DNA of 64,000 nucleotides, taken from Larimichthys crocea. Taxonomy: Eukaryota > Chordata > Actinopteri > Sciaenidae. The position numbers were made by a program, and so were the translations under genes. The stretch is taken from contig NC_040021.1 of assembly GCF_000972845.2 (NCBI RefSeq), positions 11,746,908-11,810,907 of the forward strand, in the 5' to 3' direction. The notes beneath the pieces are model-generated. The model searched no databases. It was given only the letters and a program-made list of their open reading frames with translations, and had not been told where the DNA came from. Positions 40,501-53,100 of this stretch are shown here, piece after piece. Positions within the stretch are counted from its first letter, which is position 1, and every line of letters starts with the position of its first letter.

Positions 40501-43210
40501 AGGTCACTGGTTAAACTGTACTGCAGCTTTATTTGTGGATTTTAATGAAAACATTTCCTGCATATTTAAAGGCATTTTAGTGCACATGTGATTAGATGGC
40601 AGCCTTCACACTGAGTTAATTCAGCTAAATTCAGCATATTTCTGCTATTCATATTTCCTAACTTACACACATACTGTACAATGACTCGTTACTGTGATAT
40701 TTTAAGTGCCAGAAACTTCAATTTCCTCAGATAAAGGGCACCTGTCACGCTCTTTGTTTAAAAAAGACACATCTGCAAGTAGGGTCTGCAGTAATGTAGT
40801 TGGGAGCAAATCTATGCAGCTGTTTCGGGGGCAAGTTGCTTTGAGGTAAACATGGCTGCGGGAAAGCCCCTCATTATTGTGCTCCGGATGACATTCCTCA
40901 CTCTTCCAGTGTTTACCGTGGAAAGAGCTCTGTGCCAGCAAGCAGGTGCTTCCTCAAAAAAACTCTTTTGCTTTTCCAGAAGATTTGAGGATTGGATTTA
41001 TCTCAATCAAGCATAACTGCAGCATTGTTATAAAAGACGTAATGATACATTTTAAGTAGTGGAATAGCTGTACCTTCATTTGGAAACGTTAAAAACTGAT
41101 TTTGATTTCAGCAGTAGTGTTACTGACTGCTGTTTATCACATCTCCTCTTTGAGGAACAATGACACATTATACTCACAGCAGGCAGCATCTCAAACCTGC
41201 TCATATATGAAACTGACTCACTAAACATCTAGAGAAACACAGACAATTTTGACTCCTTTCAAGACTGCATGTACAATTGATTGACATCTCCTTCACCCTC
41301 CACTTAGTTTTGTTGCATTAGTGCAGAACAACTTTCACCTTTTCCTTTCTCATGGTGTAATTTGGTGAATGACATAATCCCAACATCGCTCCACCTACCT
41401 TCAACCTGAGTGGATATATAATTAACCAGTAGTAGTTAATTGAAAACACCTATGTGGATCTGCCTCTGAATTAGGCATCAAATGTTGATGTTTCTTAAAG
41501 GTTTGTTTTTTACCACAAAGGGACAGCGATAGAAGAAATCCAGACAGAAAGCCATAATATATTATGAGTTGATAAAGTTGTTTAAGCAGACATGGAGCAG
41601 CATTGGGGTTTCTGGAACAGGATATGAGTCCTATAGGCACTCTCTTTTTAGCTCTGCACGCTCTCCATCCACTGTTGTGTGTGTTATAGCTCCTAGATAT
41701 TCAACTTTCTTTAGCAGCTGGTCGCTAAATCTGTCTGTTTTAACCATGTGGTGCTGAAAACAGGTATACCTGCTGCTGCTTAGAATAGGTTAATGAGACA
41801 GAGACCTAGTGTGGGCCACCTGAGTAGCTCTGCACTGGATTTATCAAATGTTTTATTCTAAATGGGACCAGAATTTAAGTAAATGAAAATCTATATGCAG
41901 GAGACTATACATTCATTATGAAAATGTTCAGTCAGACTGATTCTTGTAACTATCTCCCCCTGCTGGAATTTAGAAAGATGGCTGGTTTAATTCACTTCTG
42001 TATTGGCTTTACTCATCAGACCGGGAAGATAGTCCACTACTTATAGTAGTCCATGGGTACGATTCACAATGAGCTTCACATGGTTTAAATGCTATTGGGC
42101 CCAGAGCTGACTGAAAATGATCTTTGTTTACCACACCCCATCCTGACAGTGTGACTCTGAGATGTATCGGTTGGTATCTTGCTTGCTAACTGGATAAATG
42201 TAAACTGGAGTTTTGCGAAGCTTCGTTTTGACAGTAACTGTTTCTCCTTCAGTCATTTTGCGTAGCTAAGCTAAATACAACCTTATTGATTTTTTTTTTC
42301 ATTCCTCTGAAATGCTGGTGTGACAGGAAATAAGCATACTTCCCAAAGTACTCCACAGTGGTGGACTGTTGCATGCAGGCAGCAGATGCAGTAAAAGGGA
42401 GTTTTCCAGAAGCTCCATGCAATGTTCTTGTTAGCATAGCTTGAGAAGTGTGGCTTGCTCTTCACTATGGTGTTATGCAGTCAATCAGAGTGACACCAAT
42501 TATGTACAATATGTCACATGACCACAAGAGACTGCAAATGGAAACTCTGAGAGGGGCACATCCATCAGTTGTGTCTAATGGGGCTCACAGTAAAGGCAGA
42601 ATGAATGAAGTCTCAATAGACAGACTGACACACTCATACAGTACCTTTTCAGAGAAGTTGATTATACTTATGGGATAGCTATTATGTTTTCAATTACCAT
42701 GAACAATTCAGAGACTCAAGTGACCTGTATTCATTGTTGTGTGCATGCAATATTATCATAGCCACCAGAAAAATAACCAATCATCACCCACAAATTCTTC
42801 TTCACTGATCTGCAGAACATCTCTGGTGTTCAGTATCACTTCTGTAGCAGATGTTGATTTTGTATTTCATGAAATTTTACAAACAATTTAATTTTTGTAT
42901 GGAAAGTTTTGTGATTGTGTTGAATTGCTGGACTGTTGAATTGTTTGGTTGCGGTTGTAGTCAACATTTACCATAATATAGGAGTTGTTTCCAGTATTTA
43001 AAGTAGTGTTCATCTTTCAACATACTGAAACACTGCTGAATATCAGTATTGTGCTCACTTAGTGACTCTGCATATGATACATATTTTTCCCCTAGAGATA
43101 GGTGAGTGATAAGTGATTTGTAAAATGAAATAATAGTGTTTTTCTTTTTTTACAAACTGTACTTGTGTCTCGCATGTGAATCGAAAGAATAACAAAAACT
43201 TTAAAGTACA

Positions 43211-43216
43211 TTTAAT
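43211..43216 (-). promoter_or_regulatory. rp1l1: Possible variant polyadenylation signal for rp1l1
   Basis: ATTAAA on the minus strand about 0.93 kb after the rp1l1 stop. I saw no canonical AATAAA in between, so this is a weak guess. Confidence 0.2.
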
Positions 43217-44144
43217 GTCAGATACAATAAGTACAGTACATTCAGCAAAGGTAATAACCTCTGTACCACAGAGAATAATGTATTTTCTTACTGATATACA
43301 CTGTTGAATGGTCTAAAATACACAATAGGTGAGGTTGTCGCAATACACAAATCCTGCCATGACTTTTTTTGCTACTTTCCAGAGATATTCATTTTCATCT
43401 GGTGGAGAGATCAATTAAAGCTTATAATGCAGTTATTTGATGATATGGTAGAGATGCTTACTCTACACTCATAACACTGTATATTGTTTACCCTCCACCT
43501 TTGCTCTTATTGCCATGAACAGGTGTGTGTCTGCATCATAGTAAGTCAAACATTCAAAATGAATATTATCAGCATTTTCTGGCTTTTCAGAAAAATACAA
43601 TATCAACTAGAAAAATACATAACTTTGTATTACTTGGAACCAAAACTCAAGAAATAATGTTAATTTGATAAAATATATATTTCACAACTATTTGCCCCCC
43701 CTGGAAATTATCCTGAGAACCACCTCCATAAAAGCATAGTTTATCATTACTGTCATGTTCTGTCTGAAGCTTAGTTGCAGAAGGTATCACGTACTCAGAC
43801 ATATGTATGCACTGCATTTACTTAACTTTGCATAAAAAGTATGCAAACCACCTACACATAGTATGTACATTCAAGTTTTTAAGATTCCCTTATCATACAA
43901 CTGTGATTAGTAGTTGTGTGTTGTGCGATCTTAGCAAAAAAAAACTTTTAGTGCTTATAAGTGCTTATACTTCTTTAGTGCTTGATTAACAAGAAAAAAT
44001 CAAGCTAGAAATAATAATCTAAATCAATCCTGTTGATTTTAACAGGCATCAATATTATTGGCATTCTTGTTATTTTCACCTCATTGTACTCTTGCATCTC
44101 ACTCTCTATCAGTTCTCCAGGGTCTTTCCAGAGCCACAGTCAAC

Positions 44145-47100
44145 TTAGGATGTAATATTTTTCACAGTCTTTGTCTCAAGGCTTGTAATGTCTTCTTGGC
44201 TGTTTATTTCAGTCTCAGAATCTTCAACATCAGCATAAGCGCCATCATCAGATTCTGCCCTCACTTTGATCAAAGGATCATGTGGGATTAATGTTTCCTG
44301 AGGTGCTCCATTAGCTGCCTCTTCATTATCTGTCTTGCTTGGAGCAATATCTTCATCAGTTTCTTCCTCTGGTTCATCTGAATCTTCCTCAGCTTCATCT
44401 TCCCCATCAGCTGAATCTCCCTGGTTTCCATTACAGTCCATCTCAGTTCCCTCCTCTTTTTTGGAGCCTTCAACATCGTCTTCATCGTTGCCATGGCTTC
44501 CATTTGGGATGTTAATGCGTTCACATGGTGTCACATTTGTTTCTGTCTGTTCATTATCTTCATCCACATCTTGCTCTAGCATGTTTTCTAATATTTTCTC
44601 CACATCTTCATCTGTATCTGGTTTCAGCTCTACCACAGCATCGGGATCTTCTGTTTCATTTTCCTGAGTTAATTCATTCATGTCACTGCCTTCACGTGTT
44701 TGTTCTGCATTGTCAGGATTAGTCTCAGATTCACTGACTTTCTCCACAACCTCTTGAACTTCTCCGTTTACAAGTTGCTGCCTGTTATCTTTTGCAGATT
44801 CATCTTCTGTGTTATCAGTGGACATTTCCTTTTGAGGAATCTCATTGCCTGCCATTTCTGGCTCTCCAGATTCTTCAATCTCATCTCCTGTTTTCTCTTT
44901 TGACAGTTTCTCAACTGTGGCTGTGTCATCATTCTCATCTACAGTTTCATCATCATTCGTGGTGGCCTCCATTCCTTCTGCACAATCCTCTTCACTGCTA
45001 GCAGCAGTTTCCTCCACATCTTCACTGGCTTCCACATCCTGCTCTTTGTCAGATTCATGTTCAGTTGTGTCCGCCAAGTCTTCTGCTGCGTTTTCCTCTT
45101 CTGCAGCAGTGGTTTCACCAGCTTCTTCTTTCATTTCATCTTCACTTGTGGCAGCAATCTCCTCATCTCCAGCAACCTCATCTTCAGTTGCGTCTGCTTC
45201 AGATGGCTGTTTTGACAGTTTGTCAGCTGTGGCTGTGTCGTCATTCTCCTCTGCAGTTTCATCATTGTTTGTGGTGGCCTCCATTCCTTCTGCACAATCC
45301 TCTTCACTGCTAGCAGCAGTTTCCTCCACATCTTCACTGGCTTCCACGGCCTCCTCTTTGTCAGATTCATGTTCAGTTGTGTCCGCTACTTCTTCTGCTG
45401 CGTTTTCCTCTTCGGCAGTGGTGATTTCACCAGCTTCTTCTTTCATTTCATCTTCACTTGTAGCAGCGATCTCCTCATCTCGAGCAATCTCATCTTCAGT
45501 TGCGTCTGCTGCAGATGTCTCTTTTGACAGTCTGTCAGCTTCGTCAGCTGTGGCTGTGTCGTCATTCTCCTCTGCAGTTTCATCATTCGTGGTGGCCTCC
45601 ATGCTTTCTGCAGAATCCTCTTCACTGCTAGCAGCAGTTTCCTCCACATCTTCACTGGCTTCCACAGCCTCCTCTTTGTCAGAATCATGTTCAGTTGTGT
45701 CCGCTACTTCTTCTTTTGCATTTTCCTCTTCAGCAGCTGTGGTTTCACCAGCTTCTTCTTCCATTTCATCTCCACTTGTGGCTGCAATCTCCTCATCTCC
45801 AGCAATCTCATCTTCAGTTGCGTCTGCTTCAGATGGCTCTTTTGACAGTCTGTCAGCTGTGGCTGTGTCATTATTCTCCTCTGCAGTTTCATCATCATTC
45901 GTGGTGGCCTCCATTCCTTCTGCACAATCCTCTTCACTGCTAGCAGCAGTTTCCTCCACATCTTCACTGGCTTCCACATCCTGCTCTTTGTCAGATTCAT
46001 GTTCAGTTGTGTCCGCCAAGTCTTCTGCTTGATTTTCCTCTTCTGCAGCTGTGGTTTCACCAGCTTCTTCTTCCATTTCATCTCCACTTGTGGCGGCAAT
46101 CTCCTCATCTTCAGTTGTTACTGCTTCGGACAGCCCTTTTGACAGTTTGTCAACTTTAGCTGTGTCGTCATTCTCCTCTGTAGTTTCATCATCATTCGTG
46201 GTGGCCTCCATTCCTTCTGCAGAATCATCTTCACTGCTAGCAGCAGTTTCCTCCACATCTTCACTGGCTTCCACAGTTTCCTCATTATCAGATTCATGTT
46301 CAGTTGTGTCTGCCAAGTCTTCTGCTGCATTATCCTCTTCAGCCACGGTGGTTTCACCAGCTTCTTCTGTCATTTCATCTTCACTTGTGGCAGCAACCTC
46401 CTCATCTCCAGCCGCATCATCTTCAGTTGCTGCTTCTTCAGCTGTTTCCTTCTCATTTGATTCAGACTCATTTGCACTGGTGGCTTCCGCAGCTTCATCA
46501 TTGTCTGATTCATTTTCAGCTACAACATCAGCCTCTTCTGCTGCATCTTCACTTGTGACAGCCATATGTTTTTCCACAGCACTTGCATCTTCAACTGCAT
46601 CTTTATCAACAGGCTGTTCTCCATCTTCAATCATTTCTGCTTCCACAGCCTCGTCCTCAGGTTCATCTTCAGTTGTAGCTGCCACATCAGACTCTCCTGC
46701 AGTATTTTCATCTTTGGCATCTTCTGCAAGCTCTTCCATTGATTCATCTTTACTTACGGCATCCATCTCGTTCTCTGTACCAGTCTCATCCTCAGTTGTC
46801 TCTGCTTCAGCTGGTTCATTTGATTCATCACAGGTGTCATTCTCCTCTTCATTTGCAGTGGCATCTTCTGCTGAATCATCATCACCGGTGGCAGCAGTCT
46901 CTTCTTCTCCATCATCAGCTATCCTTGCTTCCACAGCTTCTTCTTCAGATTCATTTTCAGTTGTGGCTGCCACATCAGTCTCTTCTGCTACAATTTCATC
47001 TTGAACAGTCTTTTCCTTTGATTCATCCTCACTTGTGATCTCTTTTTCTGTAGCTATCTCATCTTCAGTCTCTGCTTCTTCAGCTGGTTCCTTTGATGAT

Positions 47101-50100
47101 TCATCAGCTGTTGCATCTGCAGAATCATCTGTACCTTTGTTACATTCATGTTCACCTGTGGCTGCAATAGTGGCTTCTTCTGCATTTTCATCTTCAGATA
47201 TGGTAGTTTCAGCAGGTTCTTCCTCAAGTTCATCCTCACTTGTAACAGCAATCTCCTTTTCTACAACAAGCTCATCTTCATCATTCTCCTCTGCAGTGTT
47301 GGCATCTAAACTCTCTGCAAAATCATCGTCGCTGGTGGCAGCAGCCTCTTCAGCATCTTCAATTGCTGCCACAGCCTCCTCTTTGTCTGATTCCTGTTCA
47401 GATTTATGTTCAATTGTATCAGCACCATTTTCGGCTGCATTTTCTTTGGATTCATCTTCACTTGTGATAGCAACCTCACTGTCTTCAGCAACTTCATCTT
47501 CAGTTTCTGTCTTGCAAGATATTTCCTTTGGCAATTCATCAGCTGTGGCTGTGTCATCGTTCTCATCTGCAGATTCATCTGCAGTGTCAAGAATCTCTTC
47601 TTCCACAGCTTCCTCATTCTCAGATTCATTTTCAGTTGTGGCTACCACAGCAGTATCTTTGGCTGCAATTTCATCTTCAGCAGTCTCTTCTTTTGATTCC
47701 TCTTCACTTGTGGCAGCAATCTCTTTTTCTACAGCAATCTCATCCTCAGCTTCTTCAGCTGTGGCTGTGTCTTCATTCTCATCTGCACTTGTGGTAGCAA
47801 GCTCTTCTGTACCATCAACTGCCCCCTCTTCCACCTCTTCAGAGTCATGTTTACTTGTGAATGCCATGTCAGCCTCTTCTGCTGCATTTTCACCCTCAGC
47901 AATCTCTTCCTTCAATTCATCTTCACTAGTGGCAGCAAGCACTTCTTCATTATCAGCCGTCCCTGGTTCTTCAACATCATCTTTCTCTGATTCCTGCTCA
48001 GATAAAGATGCCACAGCTGTCTCCTCTGCGGCCATTTCATCTTCAGAAATCTCATCCTTTGATTCATCTTGTACAGCGACCTCATCTTTAGTTGTTGCTT
48101 GTTCAACTGGTTCTTCTGATGATTCAACAGCACTGGCTGTATCATCTACACTAATGGCAGCAATCTCTTCATCATGATCAACTGTTCCTTCTTCCACAGC
48201 CTCTTCTTTGTCAGATACGTCTTCACTTGTGATTGCCCTGGTGGTCTCTACTGCTGTATTTTCATCTTCAGTTGTGATGGCTTCAGAAGCGTCACCCTTA
48301 AGTTCGTCTTCAGTTGTGACATCAGTGTCTTTGTCTACAGCAAAATCATTGTCATTTGTTGCCAGCTCAGTTGGTTCCTTTAATGATTCACCATCAATTT
48401 CATCTACAGCATTATCTTCCCCTGTGACAGGATTCTCTTTTTCATTATCAACCATCTCCGTTTCCACAACATTATCTCTGTCAAATTCATCTTCAGTTGT
48501 GGCTGCAACATCAGTCTCTTCTGCTACATTGTCATCTTCAGTTATTTTGGCGGTCTCTTCCTTCAACTCATCCTCACTTGTGACAGAAATCTTGCTTCCC
48601 TCATCAATCTCATCTTCAACTGGTGTTTCTTCTGCTGGTTCCTTTGACAGTTCCTCAACTGTGGCTGTGGCGTCATCATTGTCTGCCTGGGCTACCACAA
48701 TAGATTCTTCAGAATCACCTTTACCGGCAGTAGTGTCCTCTCTCTCTGTAACTGCCCCCGCTTCAATAGCCTCCTCGTTGTCAGTTTCTTCTGCTAAATT
48801 TAAATCCTCAGCTCTGGTACATTCAGTAGCTTCTTCCTCTATTATATCTCCAGATGTGTCTGGTTTCTCTGTTTCTACCATGGATTCAGCTTCATCTGTG
48901 CCTACGTCTACAGTATCATTTTCTGTTCTTTCATCTTCTTCTTTTTTGCTCATTTCCTCATTATTATCAACAGAAAAGACTTTTGCTCTTTCATGGGCTT
49001 CTGCTTCATTGTTTACGGACCCATCATCTTCATCATTTACTTCCTTTTCATTTTCTGCAACTGCAAAGTCATTTTCATTGCCACAGTGCACTTCATCCCC
49101 TTTCACTTCTTTTACAGCGTTGACAATAACTTTTTCTATAAGTGTTTCTGCTGCTTGTATTTCATTATCATATTCAGAGTTAGATGTACATTTTACTGCC
49201 TCTGTTTTGCGAGGGTGACAGTTTTTCACCACCAGAATGCTCTTTAGGTTAAAGTCCATGACAGGTGCAGTATTCATAACTTCTGCAGGAAGCAGCGGCT
49301 GTGATGTTTTCTTAATGCATGTTTCGCATGGGCAGCATTCATCATCATTTTCACTGCGCTGGTCACTGTAAGATGTGCCTGTTGCTGAATCATCACTTTT
49401 TTCTGTTTGGGATTGTTTGAGTATAACCTGCAGCCTCCGTCTTCTCTCTTCTGCTTGTGTTGTTGAAGCACGGGACATTGATTCTTTAGGTGGTTTTGGT
49501 AGGCCTGCTTGACCTTGAATTTTCCTCAGTTCTCTGTCTATACTTGTTTGGATTCTTTTGTGGACCTCAGTTTTAAGTTCACTTATCATTATGTCAAGCT
49601 GCTCATTATCATCCAAGTTCCATCGGATCTTAAACTCCCTCATTGCATGGATATAATGTGTCATGAACTGCTTTTCTATTTTACTTAATAAAGTTAAGAC
49701 CCAAACAGGATCGTGATCTTTAGAAATATTTTTGATTAACTGTGGTCTTTGAACCATGAGATGACTCTCAGAACTGGTGTCGTCATGACATTCTGTTTCA
49801 ACTTCCTCTGGAAATTTTTGGCCATTGCTTTCATTTTCTGAGCTCTTGTTTGAGGTTGGTGGTGATTCAGGTAGTTCCTTTGGTGTATCATTGCTTCTAA
49901 TTGTGTCATCTGTTGCTGGATCATCTTCCTTTTCTTTTTCCTCATACACTCCTTCTGCTTCTCTCTCACATGTCCATTGAGCATCTGCTCCTGCTTCACC
50001 TTCACAAACTTCTTGTACTTTACTTAATGTATTTGCACTGGTGTGTGGTTGAGACACATCACCATTTACGCCATCGCTACTCTTTCCAGAGCCAGTGGAG

Positions 50101-53100
50101 CCACTGTTGACATCCACACCAGAAGATGATGTGTGATTGAATTCATCATCCACAAAATGATCAGCCTTGTTTAACATATGTTCATTTTCTGGAGGATCAC
50201 AAAGCCAAAGAGACTGAAGGATATTCATTAACTCTTGGTATCTTTCATTCTTTTCATTTGCATTTTTAGGATTATTGTCTATTAATTGCAACTTCACAAG
50301 GCAATCCAGGAGACCTCTAGCTGAAGTACTTAGTTTACGTCCATATACTGGAGAGATTTCGGGTAAACTGTTACATCTGTCAAGTTTTGGATTTAAAAGT
50401 ACTTTCATCACTTGTATGGAGGAGTTAAAGATTTTTGAGTCATCATCTCTCTGAGTACTATCTGCATTTGGTACCTCTGTGCTTGTTTGTTCAGGGACAC
50501 TGTTCATCTCAACTCCTTTACTTGTATCTTTTGTATTCTCAGCTGCAGAGTCATCGTTGTTTTCAATGTCCTCTATTTTATTAATTTCCTCTGTTGTGTG
50601 GTCAGTTTTTTGTCCATCACAGTTTTCATTAAATTCCTCCATGTCATACATATTACTGTCTGCTGGTATTGTTCTCAGCCATTCATTCACAACCTCGTTG
50701 GGGGATGCATTTGGTAGGCTTGATGGGACCAGCTTAAAGTCATCAGCATTTGTGTTCTTGTGTCTGCATTTGCTGCTTTTGTCACTTTTGTTATCAGTGA
50801 CACTCTTACTGATATCTGTATCTTCCAAAGGCGTATTTGTTATCCTCTTAGACACATTTGATTTTGAATCTCCAGTGACTGGAGTCTGACACATCTCTTT
50901 GACAAGATCTGAACTCGACAGAGTTTGTGACAAATCACTTTCACTTGACTCTGTGTGACAAATCACACAATGTTTATTTCCTTTTGGTTGTTGTGCATTC
51001 TGAGAGGATTCTGACACAGCAGATTTTGCAACAGACTTTGGTTTGGCAGTAACCTTTGCATTTGTTGAACCTTGCCTGCTTGACTTGCTTGTCTTGGAGT
51101 GACAACTCCTCTTATCAACTGTATCTTGTTGTTTCTCTTGCTCTACTTCCCCTGCATTTATTGGAGAAACACTGGTCTTCTCCTCAGCAGGAACACCAAC
51201 AGTGGACATCTTCAGCTCCTCTTTATTTTCCGCCTGTTCATCCATTAAAATATCAGATATTTGAGATTTTCGAGTTTTTACAGACAGATTTGACTTGAGA
51301 GATAAAGAACTTTGTGGCCGCCCATCAGATTTTTTTTCCATCCCCTTGGATGCTGTTGATTTCTTTGAATGTGCAGATACCTTTGACTTTGATGACATGG
51401 CTTTAGGTGGTCTGTCTTCACTTTCCTCAACAGTTACAGTGGGTATTTCAGACCTGCTTAAGATTTCGGATTGATTTATTGACACAGGGCTAAGTGTTCT
51501 TTCATCCTTTTCATGTTTTTTTTCATCAGCATGATCAGATACTTTTGATTTCATTGATCTCAGGGACATATTTGACATTTCTGACATGGCACTTGGAGCT
51601 CTCTCCAATTTTTCTTGAGCAATTTCTTCACAAGAAGTGTCTGGACATTTTGGAGCTGTTGATTTGTTTGATTTTGTTGATTTTTTGGATTTTGCCGATT
51701 TACTTGACTTTGCATCAGTTTCTTCATTATGTCCACTCCTTTCACTATGGGTAATTACGGAAATGTTTGACTTCATGGTTCCTGCAGAAACATTTGACTT
51801 CACTGATACAACACTTGGAGTCCTAACTGTTTGATCTACATCTTCATTATGTGTTTCAGCTGTCTGTTCAGAAATGTCTGATTTCCTTGACCTCAGAGAC
51901 AGTTCAGATTTTAATGATTTAATTGATATTGTACTTGGAGCCCTCTCTTCATTTTCCTCACAATCATCTGCATTTTCTTCAGTTGACATTTCAGTGGTTT
52001 TTAAAGGACTTGACTTTCCATCTTCTTCACAGTTTCCATTTAGAGAAACATGGGACACTTTTGATTTTGCAGATACTGATGTTACATTTGACCGCACTGA
52101 TTTGACAGACATTGAGCTCATTGCTCTCGCCTCAGTATCTTCTGTGTTTTTGACAGTTATGTTAGGAATGTTATCTTCGGCAGGAGCCTCAGAAGCCTTT
52201 GATTTCTTTGATACTGCTGAAGCATTTGACTTTCTTGATTTTGTTGATTTGATGGAGGTACTGCTTGGTGTTCGCTCCATAGTCTCCTCATGATTTTCTT
52301 CCCCTAAAGTATTAGAGACTTTTGACTTATTAGACTTTGCAGAATTATGTGACTGTGTTGATTTGGCTGATTTAGCTGAGAGGGTGCTTGGCGGTCTAAG
52401 TACAGTTTCCTCATCATTTTCAGTGTTTTCTTCAGCTGATATGCAGCTTGTTGCTCTTTCTTCCAGTTTCTCTTTGTCATTTTCTTCATCGTACCTCTCA
52501 TGGCCTTCTTCAGCTGGAACATCAGAACATTTAGACTTTTTTGATCTGGCAGAAATATTTGACTTGACTGACTGTAATGACATTGAGCTCACTCTCCCTT
52601 CATTTTCTGCATCAGCAATTTCAGTAGTGTGTTCAGAGGGCATGTCAGACGCTTTAGATTTTTTTGAAATTTTTGAAACATTTGACTTTGTTGATTTTCC
52701 TGATCTGACTGACAAATTACTTGGAGCTCTCTCTTCATGTTCCTCATGATCAGATATGTTTTCCTCAGCTGGACCATCAACTCCTTTTGACTTTGAAGGT
52801 TTGACAGAAGTAGTTGACTTTGCAGTCTTGGCTGACATTGCACTTTGTGCTCTCTCTTGAGCGCCACCTTCTTCATCAGGCATTTCAGAAGTTTTACCAG
52901 AACAAACTTCCGAAGCTTTTGATTTGATAGATTTTGAAGAAGCATGTGACTTTGCAGATTTGGCTGACATGGCACTCTGTGCTCGTTCTGCAGACTTAAT
53001 AGACATTTCAGAAACGTGTGACTGGACTGATTTGGCTGACATGCAGCTTGGTGCTCTCTCTTCAGTTTGCTCTTCGTCATTTTCTTCATCAGGACTCTCA

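Larger units (their letters stand above)
35864..43200. other. Intergenic region between blk and rp1l1
   Basis: About 7.3 kb with no convincing gene. It holds (GTTA)n at 36313-36334, (CA)n at 36892-36917, a palindrome at 37095-37157 and a CT/CA/poly-G cluster at 37401-37508. The short ORFs present (longest 132 aa at 39619-40017) have no recognisable domain and no splice support. The blk promoter should lie at its left edge and the rp1l1 3' flank at its right edge. Confidence 0.6.

Noticed and set aside
44845..49218. Long plus-strand open frames (395, 317, 380 and 336 aa) rich in Ser, opposite rp1l1
   Set aside because: They are antisense shadows of GAA/GAG/GAT-rich codons, whose complements read as TTC, CTC and ATC with few stops. 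They have no start context, splice sites or homology, and the minus strand carries a clear 3776-codon exon.
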